Assembly (NCBI GenBank): GCA_031422555.1
Contig: JANPLZ010000120.1
Coordinates: forward strand, 38,893 to 102,892
Length of the DNA: 64,000 nt
Origin: JANNAT01 sp031422555
GTDB taxonomy: Bacteria; Pseudomonadota; Alphaproteobacteria; Rhodobacterales; Rhodobacteraceae
Direction of reading: 5' to 3'
Position 1 is the stretch's first letter, and every line of letters begins with the position of its first letter. Of the stretch, positions 34,644-42,893 are shown piece by piece. The position numbers were made by a program, and so were the translations under genes. The notes beneath the pieces are model-generated. The model searched no databases and was not told where the DNA came from. It saw only the letters and a list, made by a program, of their open reading frames with translations.

Positions 34644-35012
34644 TCAGCGCGACACAAGCGGCCCCATCACCCGACCGCCCAGAATGTGCAGGTGATAATG
34701 CGGCACTTCTTGCATGCCATCCGCGCCCGCATTGGTGATCGCGCGGTATCCCGCCCCCGGGGCCACACCCACCAACGCGCAAACTGCCGCGGCGGTCCGG
34801 TGAAAATCGACCAGTTCCTCGGCACTGGCATGGGCGGCAAAATCGTCAAACGTCATATATGGCCCTTTGGGAATGACCAACACATGCACCGGTGCCGCCG
34901 GGTTAATGTCGTGAAACGCCAAGGTATGCGCGGTGTCCATGACGGTTTTGTTCGGAATCTCGCCGCGCAGAATGCGGGCAAAAATATTGGACGGATCATA
35001 GGTCTGGGTCAT
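34644..35012 (-). CDS. HIT-family nucleotide-binding protein (HINT type)
   Basis: 122 residues. The histidine triad is HYHLHILGG near the C terminus. IFARILRGEIPNKTV at the N terminus and HVLVIPKGPYMTFDDF are standard for bacterial HINT/HinT proteins, which hydrolyse purine nucleoside phosphoramidates. It starts 3 bp after the stop of the glycosyltransferase gene. Confidence 0.92.
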   Translation of the reverse strand: MTQTYDPSNIFARILRGEIPNKTVMDTAHTLAFHDINPAAPVHVLVIPKGPYMTFDDFAAHASAEELVDFHRTAAAVCALVGVAPGAGYRAITNAGADGMQEVPHYHLHILGGRVMGPLVSR

Positions 35013-35015
35013 GGC

Positions 35016-36593
35016 TTAATCCAAAAACAAATAGGCGGTCGAGGCGATCTCGCGGGCTTTCTCGGGTGGAATATCAAGAAATTCGGCCAAGGGAATGGTA
35101 TTTTCGTCGATACTGGCACTTTGGCGGATGCGCAAAAAGTTTGAAAACCCGGCGTCGCGGATGCGATCGGATTCGAACCGCACGTCATAGCGGATGGTGG
35201 GCAGCAGCCGGTCGATAGTTTCCTGCGGTGTGCGCTCGCCCGCCAAACCCACACGGGTGGCGTGGCCGATCAGATAGTCATCGGTGAAATCGCATTCGAT
35301 TTCCAGCAGGCGCACTTTGGCCTTATCATTATAGAAATCCTGCATCAAATCCACATTCGCCGGGTCAATGCACAAAACCATCCGGTCGGTTTGCCAGTAG
35401 TCATACAGCATCCGCACCAAGGCCCGCCGGTGCCGTGTGCGCTTTTCCAGCGTCGATTGGATGCCGCCCAGGTCAGGCAGCGGCGTTGACGCCTCATTGA
35501 ACAGGTAATCCAGCGCGGGCAGGTTTGTCACCTGGCGCACCCGTTCGACCAGCCGCTTGGCGACGTGCCATTTCTTGCAGGTCACCATCATCAGCGTGCG
35601 TTCGCGGCCCAAGGTGCTTTCGGTTTCCCAAAACCGTGGCGCAAATCGCCGCCCGATCCGCCCGCGTCCAGTGATGAAGGTAAACAGCGTGCGGCCTTCG
35701 TTTGATATGCCAAAGCCCACACCGCGGGCGGCGTATAACTTGCCCAGACGGTCTTTCAAATCCTTGGCGTCCGGGCTGATCTTGCGGGCAAACAGATAGT
35801 CTTGCGACAGCAGCAGATCATAGTTGTCGTTGTAAAACGTGACCGGCATGCCGTAATCGGTGAACATCAGAAAGGTCAGGGTGCGGGTCTTGATCTCATG
35901 GTCCGGCACCAGATGCTTGACGATGGTTTGAAAGAACGTCTCGTCGGGAATCCAGGTGGTGCGGAAAAACCGCATCACATCGCCGCGTTTTTTCACGAAA
36001 TCCAACAGCCATTCAACGGTGCGTCGCCGCAGACACCACCATTGGCTGCCGATCTGCATGGCAATATCGCCGGGCACGCGGCGTTGCAGCCCCAACCGTT
36101 TTTGCACTTTCATCGAGGCGTAAAACAACCCCTTTGTCGTGCGTTCATTAAACCAGTGGCGGTAAATCAGCCGCTCTTCCTTGATGCCGGTCTTGATCCA
36201 GTCCGAGTTATAGAAATCAAAACTTTCAATATAATCGACGTCGTTCTGATCCAGAAAATCATGCACGAATTCGGCCGATTTGATCGGCATGCAATCGCCT
36301 GACAGCATGTAAAAATGCGTGGCCCGCGCAAAGGTGGCTTCGGCCGCGGCAACGGCCAGCAAGGTTGCCTCGACCAAAGACCACTCACCCCAGCCACATT
36401 TCACGCGCTTTTGAGTGAAGGTCACTGACGGGTTCGACTCCAGCGCAGTTCGAATTCTTTCGAAATCGACCGGTTTTGCGCGCGCATCAAAATGGATGGC
36501 CACAAAATCACCCGCCGCGGTCAGGCGTTGTGCCTGCGCGATAATCCCTTCGGGATCCTTGTGACACAAAAGGATGTAAGCGATTCTTGCCAT
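35016..36593 (-). CDS. Core-2/I-branching-type (GT14) glycosyltransferase with DUF5928-like tail
   Basis: 525 residues, started at the ATG that opens MARIAYILLCHKDPEGI; an ATG 17 codons upstream is less likely. The N-terminal half is GT14-like: IHFDARAKP, WSLVEATLLAVAAAE, FYMLSGDCMPIKSAEFVHDF and QWWCLRRRTVEWLLDF. These enzymes transfer beta-1,6-linked N-acetylglucosamine or related sugars. The C-terminal about 230 residues form an additional domain with a partly nucleotide-binding look (RTLMMVTCKKWHVAKRLVER). It is divergent from a carbohydrate sulfotransferase, so both may decorate a surface glycan. Confidence 0.85.
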   Translation of the reverse strand: MARIAYILLCHKDPEGIIAQAQRLTAAGDFVAIHFDARAKPVDFERIRTALESNPSVTFTQKRVKCGWGEWSLVEATLLAVAAAEATFARATHFYMLSGDCMPIKSAEFVHDFLDQNDVDYIESFDFYNSDWIKTGIKEERLIYRHWFNERTTKGLFYASMKVQKRLGLQRRVPGDIAMQIGSQWWCLRRRTVEWLLDFVKKRGDVMRFFRTTWIPDETFFQTIVKHLVPDHEIKTRTLTFLMFTDYGMPVTFYNDNYDLLLSQDYLFARKISPDAKDLKDRLGKLYAARGVGFGISNEGRTLFTFITGRGRIGRRFAPRFWETESTLGRERTLMMVTCKKWHVAKRLVERVRQVTNLPALDYLFNEASTPLPDLGGIQSTLEKRTRHRRALVRMLYDYWQTDRMVLCIDPANVDLMQDFYNDKAKVRLLEIECDFTDDYLIGHATRVGLAGERTPQETIDRLLPTIRYDVRFESDRIRDAGFSNFLRIRQSASIDENTIPLAEFLDIPPEKAREIASTAYLFLD

Positions 36594-36738
36594 TTCCGGG
36601 ATATTACGCACATAGACTAAGGATTGTGTCCATAAATGCGCCAATGGCCATTGAAAAGACAGAGTTTGTTTGCTTTTTAGTGGCCGGTTGATGCTGCGTC
36701 ACGTAAGAGCGCGGGGTAAATGGCAAAGAGGGTAAAGA

Positions 36739-37557
36739 ATGGGTTTCCCCGGAACTTGGATGACACAAAGCGAAAGCGTGGTGTATCGCGTTGTGCCGAA
36801 ATGCGCGTGTTCCAGCATCGGGCAGATCATGTTCTATTCCGACCACGGGGTTTTCTTTGACGGCGACATCCACGATGCGACAGCGGGCATGCACAAATGG
36901 GCGATTGATGCCAGCCAACCACTGATCGAAAAGAACGTTAAAACCCATAAATCCTACGCATTTACCTGTGTTCGCAATCCCTACACCCGCATTCTGTCGT
37001 CCTTTTTTGATAAGATCTGCGGTATCCAGCGCAACGGCAAACGCTATCGCGGCAATCTGGTGCCACTATTGGTGCAGAAATACGGCATCGACGTCGGTGG
37101 TGACGATGGCAAAGCTGCCTTCGACCAGATCGCCAGTTTCCGGCGGTTTTTGCTGTTCACCCGTGACACAATCCGGTTCAAAAAGCCGATGGAACCCGAT
37201 ATTCACTGGTCGGCGATGGCGGGGCATGTGTCGACGTTTATCGTCAATGGTGGCCGCTATGATAACATCTTTTTCACCGAGAAATTCGATGAAGGCATGG
37301 GATCAGTTCTGAAGAATATCAAAACCAAGCATAAGATTGATCTGAAAAAGATACCCAAATTCAATGAAAGCGAAGGCCACGGGCCGGCGCGCCTGCATCC
37401 GGTTGCAGACTATTTTGACGATTTGTCGATGCATTTGATGTGGGAAATCTACAAACGCGATTTCCAATTGTTCAAATATGATTTCGACAACCCTGCCAAT
37501 AAAATGCCTTTGGCCCCGGTTGATCTGGCCGAAGTGCATGCCAAGCTGGGCGATTAG
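36739..37557 (+). CDS. Carbohydrate sulfotransferase (Sulfotransfer_2 family)
   Basis: 272 residues. The PAPS-binding 5' phosphosulfate loop is VVPKCACSSIGQIMF near the N terminus and the 3' phosphate motif is CVRNPYTRILSSFFDKICG, the same layout as animal chondroitin/HNK-1 sulfotransferases. Then come FTEKFDEGMGSVL and a C-terminal RDFQLFKYDF. No signal or membrane anchor, so it acts in the cytoplasm on a precursor. It shares a 145-bp divergent promoter region with the GT14 gene. Confidence 0.85.
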   Translation: MGFPGTWMTQSESVVYRVVPKCACSSIGQIMFYSDHGVFFDGDIHDATAGMHKWAIDASQPLIEKNVKTHKSYAFTCVRNPYTRILSSFFDKICGIQRNGKRYRGNLVPLLVQKYGIDVGGDDGKAAFDQIASFRRFLLFTRDTIRFKKPMEPDIHWSAMAGHVSTFIVNGGRYDNIFFTEKFDEGMGSVLKNIKTKHKIDLKKIPKFNESEGHGPARLHPVADYFDDLSMHLMWEIYKRDFQLFKYDFDNPANKMPLAPVDLAEVHAKLGD

Positions 37558-37607
37558 GCCAATTGGACCGTGTTATTTTCTTTGGCAGCGGTCCTTTCGG
37601 GCAATCA

Positions 37608-37656
37608 CCGGGGGCTTCACGCCCCCGGACCCCCGTGGGATATTTTTGAACAGATG
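37608..37656. repeat. Dispersed intergenic repeat, copy C
   Basis: Hairpin CCGGGGGC - TTCAC - GCCCCCGG, then ACCCCCGTGGGATATTTTTG and AACAGATGAAA. It is the cleanest copy and lies between convergent genes. Confidence 0.8.
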
Positions 37657-37682
37657 AAACAATTTTAGACAAGTTTTAGTCG

Positions 37683-38687
37683 TTAGGCTTCGACCTTCAT
37701 CACCACTTTACCGATGTGCCCTGCACTTTCCAGCCGCCGATGGGCATCGGCAGCCGCGGTCAAGGCAAATTCACTATCGATCACCACGCGAAAACTGCCC
37801 GCCGCAATCATTGGCCAAACATGGGCTTCAACCGCCGCCGCGATGCGTGCCTTGGCCAGATCAGACTGCGGCCGCAATGTTGATCCGGTGATGGTCAAAC
37901 GGCGCATCATCACTTCGGCAAAGTTCAATTCTACTTTGGGGCCTTGCAGAAACGCAATTTGCACCAGCCGCCCATCGTCGCACAGCGCCTTGATGTTGCG
38001 CGGCAAATAGGGACCGCCGACCATATCAAGGATCAGATCGGCCCCGCCTGCCTGACGCAAAATTTCGACATAATCTTCAGTGGCATAATTGATGCCACGC
38101 TCGGCGCCCAACTCTTCGCAGACCCGCACCTTTTCTGCGCTGCCCGCGGTGGCAAACACCCGCGCGCCCAGATTTCGTGCGATTTGAACCGCTGTCACGC
38201 CGATGCCCGATGTGCCGCCATGCACCAAAAACCGCTGGCCCGCTTGCAAACCGCCGCGCATCACCATGTTCGACCAGACGGTAAAGCAGGTTTCGGGCAG
38301 GCAGGCCGCATCGCGCATCGACAGCCCCGCTGGCACGGGCAGTGCATGGGCTTCGTTGCAGGCTGCGTATTCGGCATAGCCACCACCGGGCAGCAAGGCG
38401 CACACCTTGTCGCCGATGGCCCAGCGCGCAACCCCCGGTCCCATTGCCACCACTGTGCCGGAACATTCCAACCCCGGCAAAGGCGAGGCCGAGGCAGGCG
38501 GGGCATAGGCCCCGGCGCGTTGCAGCGCATCCGGGCGGTTCACCCCGGCATAGGCCAGCCGGATGATGATCTGGCCATGGCCCGGCACCGGCACTGGCAC
38601 GGTGGTGGGTTGCAAAACATCCGGCCCGCCGGGGGCAGTTATTTCCATCGCAAGCATGGTGTGACTTAGGCCTGTATCGGTCAACAT
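37683..38687 (-). CDS. Zinc-independent NAD(P)H-quinone oxidoreductase (MDR family)
   Basis: 334 residues. GroES-like N-terminal half (ITAPGGPDVLQPTTVPVPVP; AYAGVNRPDALQRAGAY; PGLECSGTVVAMGPGV) and a Rossmann half (FLVHGGTSGIGVTAVQIARN). Structural zinc cysteines are absent, as in quinone oxidoreductase/PIG3 proteins. The start may instead be the ATG at 38657. It follows coq9 by 12 bp; the pairing with a ubiquinone gene fits quinone metabolism but the substrate is not established. Confidence 0.87.
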   Translation of the reverse strand: MLTDTGLSHTMLAMEITAPGGPDVLQPTTVPVPVPGHGQIIIRLAYAGVNRPDALQRAGAYAPPASASPLPGLECSGTVVAMGPGVARWAIGDKVCALLPGGGYAEYAACNEAHALPVPAGLSMRDAACLPETCFTVWSNMVMRGGLQAGQRFLVHGGTSGIGVTAVQIARNLGARVFATAGSAEKVRVCEELGAERGINYATEDYVEILRQAGGADLILDMVGGPYLPRNIKALCDDGRLVQIAFLQGPKVELNFAEVMMRRLTITGSTLRPQSDLAKARIAAAVEAHVWPMIAAGSFRVVIDSEFALTAAADAHRRLESAGHIGKVVMKVEA

Positions 38688-38699
38688 ATCGGTGTGCCC

Positions 38700-39386
38700 T
38701 TACCTGCGGTTGCTGCCGGGCAAATCGCCCACATCTTTCGGCGCCTGAATACGCGACAGCACGTGCAGCGGTCCCGCCAAAATCTTTTGCGCCAAAGCAT
38801 TGCCGCGCAAGCCCGCCTTGGCCTTTTCGATCTGCATGACGTTTTCAATGCGCCGGTCCAGAAACGCCGAAGTGGCCTGATCGCCGTCCGACGTATCGCC
38901 CAGCCAGAACAGCACCGTCGCGCCATAAACCGCCGACAGCGTCGCGCGTTTGGTATACCAGTTCACATCGCGTGAGGTATCGCCCAGCACGTTCCAGATC
39001 GCATCCGCCGTGCCCCAGATCAGCCCCGCGCCTTCCACCGCATGGTTGGGCAGGCTGAACAGCGCCGATCCGCGTCGTACCAGTTCTTTGTCCGCCGCCT
39101 GCAACCGCAGGCGCACCGCCAAAGTGATACGCTCGCGGATGCGCAACGCGGCCAGATCGGTGGCGGCAAAGGCTGTGCGCATGTCAGCATCGCCGCGCAG
39201 ATGATAGGCAATCGCCAGATCAACGCCCCCGCGCGGGAACAGCGCGCGGGCCAGCGCCGGGGCCACACCCGAATCAAGGATTGCCGCCTGCAAAGCGGCT
39301 TCTGACCATCCATCGAACGGCGCATGCAGCAATGCGGCGTCCAAAACGCGGGTTTTTGCGTGTTCCATGCTGTTTTCGTTGTCCAT
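38700..39386 (-). CDS. COQ9-family ubiquinone biosynthesis protein
   Basis: 228 residues. COQ9 proteins have a TetR-like helical fold and present lipid intermediates to the COQ7 hydroxylase. Signatures here: VLDAALLHAPFDGWSEAALQ, FPRGGVDLAIAYH, IRERITLAVRLRL and WYTKRATLSAVYGATVLFWL near residue 145, which is the most conserved COQ9 segment. It complements UbiA at the left of the window. Confidence 0.92.
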   Translation of the reverse strand: MDNENSMEHAKTRVLDAALLHAPFDGWSEAALQAAILDSGVAPALARALFPRGGVDLAIAYHLRGDADMRTAFAATDLAALRIRERITLAVRLRLQAADKELVRRGSALFSLPNHAVEGAGLIWGTADAIWNVLGDTSRDVNWYTKRATLSAVYGATVLFWLGDTSDGDQATSAFLDRRIENVMQIEKAKAGLRGNALAQKILAGPLHVLSRIQAPKDVGDLPGSNRR

Positions 39387-39493
39387 CGCTTGCTCCGATT
39401 ACCGTTGACGTAGACAAGCCAGCGGCCGTTTGTTATGGCCCGCACGCCTGCACAATTCGTGCAACTCTAACCTAGGAAGGTGGTGACAACCAC

Positions 39494-39700
39494 ATGCAGG
39501 TCAGCGTCCGCGACAATAACGTCGAACAGGCCCTTCGGGCCCTTAAGAAAAAGCTCCAGCGCGAAGGCGTGTTCCGCGAAATGAAGCTTAAGCAACATTT
39601 CGAGAAACCCTCCGTCAAGAAAGCGCGAGAGCAAGCCGAAGCCGTGCGCAGAGCGCGCAAACTAGCGCGCAAAAAGCTGCAACGCGAAGGCGGTCTTTAA
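39494..39700 (+). CDS. rpsU: 30S ribosomal protein S21
   Basis: 68 residues: MQVSVRDNNVEQALRALKKK, then RREMKLKQHFEKPS-like sequence and a very basic tail rich in Arg and Lys. GGAAGG upstream of the ATG is a fair ribosome-binding site. S21 sits at the platform of the small subunit and aids initiation. Monocistronic here, with a terminator about 70 bp downstream. Confidence 0.97.
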   Translation: MQVSVRDNNVEQALRALKKKLQREGVFREMKLKQHFEKPSVKKAREQAEAVRRARKLARKKLQREGGL

Positions 39701-39768
39701 GATTTCCGGCGCAAGCCGCAAGTTGTAAGACGTTTTGCGAATTCTGGGGTAGCAATACCCACCCGATC

Positions 39769-39799
39769 AACCCCCGTCCCGTAAAGGCCGGGGGTTTTT
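39769..39799. terminator. Terminator between rpsU and lrp
   Basis: AACCCCCG / CGGGGGTT, an 8-bp stem with a 12-base loop, then TTTTT on the rpsU side. It serves rpsU and perhaps the convergent lrp gene. Confidence 0.8.
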
Positions 39800-39807
39800 C
39801 ATGGCGT

Positions 39808-40278
39808 CTACACCGCCAGCGCAGTTGTTTTCACCACCGTGCGCAAAGCAAACGATGATTGCATCTGCCGCACCCCCGGCAGGCGCGACAGGAATCTGCG
39901 GTGAATACGGGCGAAATCTTCGGTGTCTTCGGCGACGATCTTGATCAGATAATCTGCCGTGCCCGCCATCAGGTGACATTCCAGAATATCAGGCACCTTG
40001 GCGACTTCACGTTCAAAGGCGTCCAGCACCTCATCCGCCTGACCTTGCAAGGTGATTTCCACAAACACCGTGGTGGCCCGCCCCATCTTGCGGTTGTTCA
40101 AAAGTGCGACGTAGGCCGCAATAAATCCATCGTCTTCCAGCCGCTGCACCCGGCGATGACAGGCGGATGGCGACAGGTTCACCCGGTCTGACAATTCGGC
40201 GTTGGTGATGCGGCAGTCTTTTTGCAGCACCCCCAGAATACGGCGGTCTGTCGCGTCGAGTTCTAAATTATTGGTCAA
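39808..40278 (-). CDS. Lrp/AsnC-family transcriptional regulator, likely of ald
   Basis: 156 residues. N-terminal winged HTH (LDATDRRILGVLQKDCRITNAEL, NLSPSACHRRVQRLEDDGFI) and a C-terminal RAM/AsnC ligand domain (ECHLMAGTADYLIKIVAEDTE). It is divergent from the alanine dehydrogenase gene, the classic layout in which an Lrp-type regulator activates ald in response to alanine. Confidence 0.93.
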   Translation of the reverse strand: MTNNLELDATDRRILGVLQKDCRITNAELSDRVNLSPSACHRRVQRLEDDGFIAAYVALLNNRKMGRATTVFVEITLQGQADEVLDAFEREVAKVPDILECHLMAGTADYLIKIVAEDTEDFARIHRRFLSRLPGVRQMQSSFALRTVVKTTALAV

Positions 40279-40299
40279 ATCTTCACCAAAACTGCAATT

Positions 40300-40312
40300 T
40301 ATTCGAATATTC
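40300..40312. promoter_or_regulatory. Overlapping AT palindromes in the lrp-ald divergent region
   Basis: TATTCGAATA (40300-40309) and GAATATTC (40305-40312) are perfect, overlapping palindromes 22 bp from the lrp start. They are candidate Lrp-type operator half-sites; Lrp motifs are degenerate, so this is tentative. Confidence 0.4.
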
Positions 40313-40448
40313 TACCAGAAATATGATCAAACACCACACAGATTTCAAAGCATCGGCACCGATTTTGCGCGATTTTAGCGCATCAAGTTTATCCCACCAA
40401 AATCCAGAACCTTCACCGCAAAAACGGGTTTGCAACAGGAGCGCGCAG

Positions 40449-41567
40449 ATGAAAATTGGTTGCCCAAAAGAGATCAAGCCGCAGGAATTCCGCGTTGGTA
40501 TCACCCCCAATGCCGCGCGAGAGGCCGTAAATCATGGCCACACCCTGTTGATCGAGACCAACGCCGGGGTTGGGTCAGGCTTCAGCGACGCCGACTATAT
40601 CGCCGCGGGCGCGCAGATCATCGCCACGGCGGAAGAGGTGTTTGCCGCTGCCGACATGATCGTCAAGGTCAAGGAACCGCAGGCGATTGAACGCAAACGC
40701 CTGCGGGCGGGGCAGATTTTGTTTACCTACCTGCACCTTGCCCCCGATGCGGCGCAAACAGCCGATCTGCTGGCGTCTGGCGTCACTGCGATTGCCTATG
40801 AAACCGTCACCGATGATCGCGGTGGTTTGCCTTTGTTGGCACCGATGTCCGAAGTGGCGGGCCGTCTGGCACCGCAGGTTGGGGCATGGACGCTGCAAAA
40901 AGCCAATGGCGGGCGCGGCGTGTTGATGGGCGGCGTGCCGGGCGTGTTGCCTGCGCGGGTGCTGGTGATTGGCGGCGGGGTTGTGGGCACCCATGCCGCG
41001 AAAATCAGCGCCGGAATGGGCGCGGACGTAACGGTGCTTGACCGTTCGGTCAACCGCTTGCGCTATCTGGATGATGTGTTTGGCGGCGTGTTCAAATGCG
41101 GCTACGCCGATGCGGCCACCACGATTGAATTGGCCCGGCAGGCCGATATGATCATCGGTGCGGTGCTGATCCCCGGTGCTGCGGCCCCCAAGCTGATCAG
41201 TCGGGCGCAATTGTCTGAATTGAAACCCGGCGCGGCATTGGTTGACGTGGCAATTGATCAGGGCGGCTGTTTTGAGACATCCCGCGCCACCACGCACCAA
41301 GATCCGATCTATGAAGTCGACGGTATCATGCACTATTGCGTGGCCAACATGCCCGGCGCGGTTGCGCGCACGTCAACACTGGCACTGGGCAACGCGACCA
41401 TGCCGTTCATGCTGGCCTTGGCCGACAAAGGCTGGAAAAAGGCCTGCGCCGACGACAAACACCTGTTGGCCGGATTGAACACCCATGCCGGCCATCTGAC
41501 TTATGCGGCAGTCGGTGTGGCATTGGGTCTGCCGACAATCTCTGCCGTCGAGGCGCTGAATATCTGA
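40449..41567 (+). CDS. ald: Alanine dehydrogenase
   Basis: 372 residues, the family length, from the ATG with AGGAG 7 bp upstream; the longer open frame is unsupported. Ald reversibly deaminates L-alanine to pyruvate with NAD+. MKIGCPKEIKPQEFRVGITP, the substrate Lys/His region (IVKVKEPQ; TYLHLAPD), the NAD loop VLVIGGGVVGTHAAKIS and YCVANMPGAVARTSTLAL are all intact. Confidence 0.97.
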   Translation: MKIGCPKEIKPQEFRVGITPNAAREAVNHGHTLLIETNAGVGSGFSDADYIAAGAQIIATAEEVFAAADMIVKVKEPQAIERKRLRAGQILFTYLHLAPDAAQTADLLASGVTAIAYETVTDDRGGLPLLAPMSEVAGRLAPQVGAWTLQKANGGRGVLMGGVPGVLPARVLVIGGGVVGTHAAKISAGMGADVTVLDRSVNRLRYLDDVFGGVFKCGYADAATTIELARQADMIIGAVLIPGAAAPKLISRAQLSELKPGAALVDVAIDQGGCFETSRATTHQDPIYEVDGIMHYCVANMPGAVARTSTLALGNATMPFMLALADKGWKKACADDKHLLAGLNTHAGHLTYAAVGVALGLPTISAVEALNI

Positions 41568-41588
41568 CAGCGATAAGATTGCACATAA

Positions 41589-41620
41589 AAAGGCCCCCAG
41601 ATTGTTCTGGGGGCCTTTGT
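41589..41620. terminator. Terminator between ald and mscL
   Basis: AAAGGCCCCCAG / CTGGGGGCCTTT, a 12-bp perfect stem with a six-base loop; A and T flanks on each side allow bidirectional use by the convergent genes. Confidence 0.88.
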
Positions 41621-41634
41621 CATGCCGCGAAGGC

Positions 41635-42045
41635 TTATTTCTTCAACGCAACCAGGATGTCTTTCAACAGATCAACTTCGGTTGGACCTGCAGGGGCGGC
41701 TTCTGCAACAGGTGCCGGGCCTTTCAGTTTGTTGACAGCCTTTACCAACATGAACACCACGAAAGCGATGATCAGGAAATTGATAATGGCGGTGATGAAT
41801 GATCCGTAAGCGAACACGGCCGCGCCCGACTCTTTCGCCGCGGCATAAGAGGCTGGGTTGGTACCTGACAGATCGAAGAACATGTCAGAAAAGTTAACGC
41901 CGCCCAAAATCAGGCCGATGATCGGGTTGATCAGATCACTGACCAAACTGCCGACTATCGCCGTAAACGCCGCCCCGATGATGATACCAACCGCCAGGTC
42001 CATCACATTGCCCTTGGCGATAAAGTCCTTGAATTCTTTTATCAT
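41635..42045 (-). CDS. mscL: Large-conductance mechanosensitive channel
   Basis: 136 residues. N-terminal amphipathic helix MIKEFKDFIAKGNVMDLAVG leads into TM1 (IIIGAAFTAIVGSLVSDLI); TM2 is AYGSFITAIINFLIIAFVVFMLV; the C-terminal cytoplasmic helix is EVDLLKDILVALKK. It opens under membrane tension to release solutes during osmotic downshock. Confidence 0.97.
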   Translation of the reverse strand: MIKEFKDFIAKGNVMDLAVGIIIGAAFTAIVGSLVSDLINPIIGLILGGVNFSDMFFDLSGTNPASYAAAKESGAAVFAYGSFITAIINFLIIAFVVFMLVKAVNKLKGPAPVAEAAPAGPTEVDLLKDILVALKK

Positions 42046-42154
42046 TCCACGTCCCTTTATTGTAATCCGTCTATAGCTGACGGGTTTCTACCTGCACTGG
42101 CGCACATGCGCTGGGCGGACTATGCACATTCAAGGGGCTTTTTCCACGCGTAAA

Positions 42155-42173
42155 TGATCACTAACTGTGATCA
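42155..42173. promoter_or_regulatory. Dyad upstream of the GST gene
   Basis: TGATCAC - TAACT - GTGATCA, perfect 7-bp arms, ending 19 bp before the GST start codon. It is a candidate repressor site; no adjacent regulator. Confidence 0.4.
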
Positions 42174-42192
42174 ATAACCCAAGGAGAAGCTG

Positions 42193-42888
42193 ATGAGTGA
42201 TCTTTCCATGTTCCCGATTGTCAATCGTTGGGCCCCTCGCACACCGGGGGCGATCCAGTTGTATTCGTTGGCGACGCCGAATGGGGTGAAAGTGTCCATC
42301 GCGCTGGAAGAACTGGCGCTGCCCTATGATGCGCATCTGGTGGACTTTGCCACCAATGATCAGACCAGCCCGGCGTTTCTGTCATTGAACCCGAACAACA
42401 AGATCCCGGCAATTCTTGATCCGAACGGCCCGGATGGCAAGCCTCTGGCCTTGTTTGAAAGTGGCGCGATCCTGATCTATCTGGCCGAAAAAACCGCTAA
42501 GTTGCTGCCCGCCGCCAACCGCTATGAAGTGCTGCAATGGCTGATGTTCCAGATGGGCGGCGTCGGGCCGATGTTTGGGCAGTTGGGCTATTTCCACACC
42601 TTTGCCGGCAAAGACATCGAAGACCCCCGCCCCAAGGAACGCTACCGCGCCGAAGCCGCGCGGTTGATCAAAGTGCTGGATGGCGCTTTGGCGGGCCGCG
42701 ACTGGATAGCCGGGGAATACTCGATCGCCGATATTGCGATCGGTCCGTGGCTGAATACCGCGCGCAGTTTTTACAAGGTGGCCGATTTCATCGGGATGAA
42801 TGACGCCAAAAACGTGACCGCCTATCTTGACCGCTTTTTGGCGCGTCCAGCGGTGCAAAAGGGCCTGACGATTCCTGCGCGCGGCTAG
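42193..42888 (+). CDS. Glutathione S-transferase (YghU/YfcG, Nu class)
   Basis: 231 residues. The thioredoxin-fold N-terminal domain reads IQLYSLATPNGVKVSIALEE; LNPNNKIPAILDP and LFESGAILIYLAEK bind glutathione. The C-terminal helical domain contains WLMFQMGGVGPMFGQLGYF, characteristic of the Nu-class disulfide-bond oxidoreductases YghU/YfcG. AAGGAG precedes the ATG. It converges on the aldehyde dehydrogenase gene with 5 bp between stops. Confidence 0.92.
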   Translation: MSDLSMFPIVNRWAPRTPGAIQLYSLATPNGVKVSIALEELALPYDAHLVDFATNDQTSPAFLSLNPNNKIPAILDPNGPDGKPLALFESGAILIYLAEKTAKLLPAANRYEVLQWLMFQMGGVGPMFGQLGYFHTFAGKDIEDPRPKERYRAEAARLIKVLDGALAGRDWIAGEYSIADIAIGPWLNTARSFYKVADFIGMNDAKNVTAYLDRFLARPAVQKGLTIPARG

Positions 42889-42893
42889 GCGGG

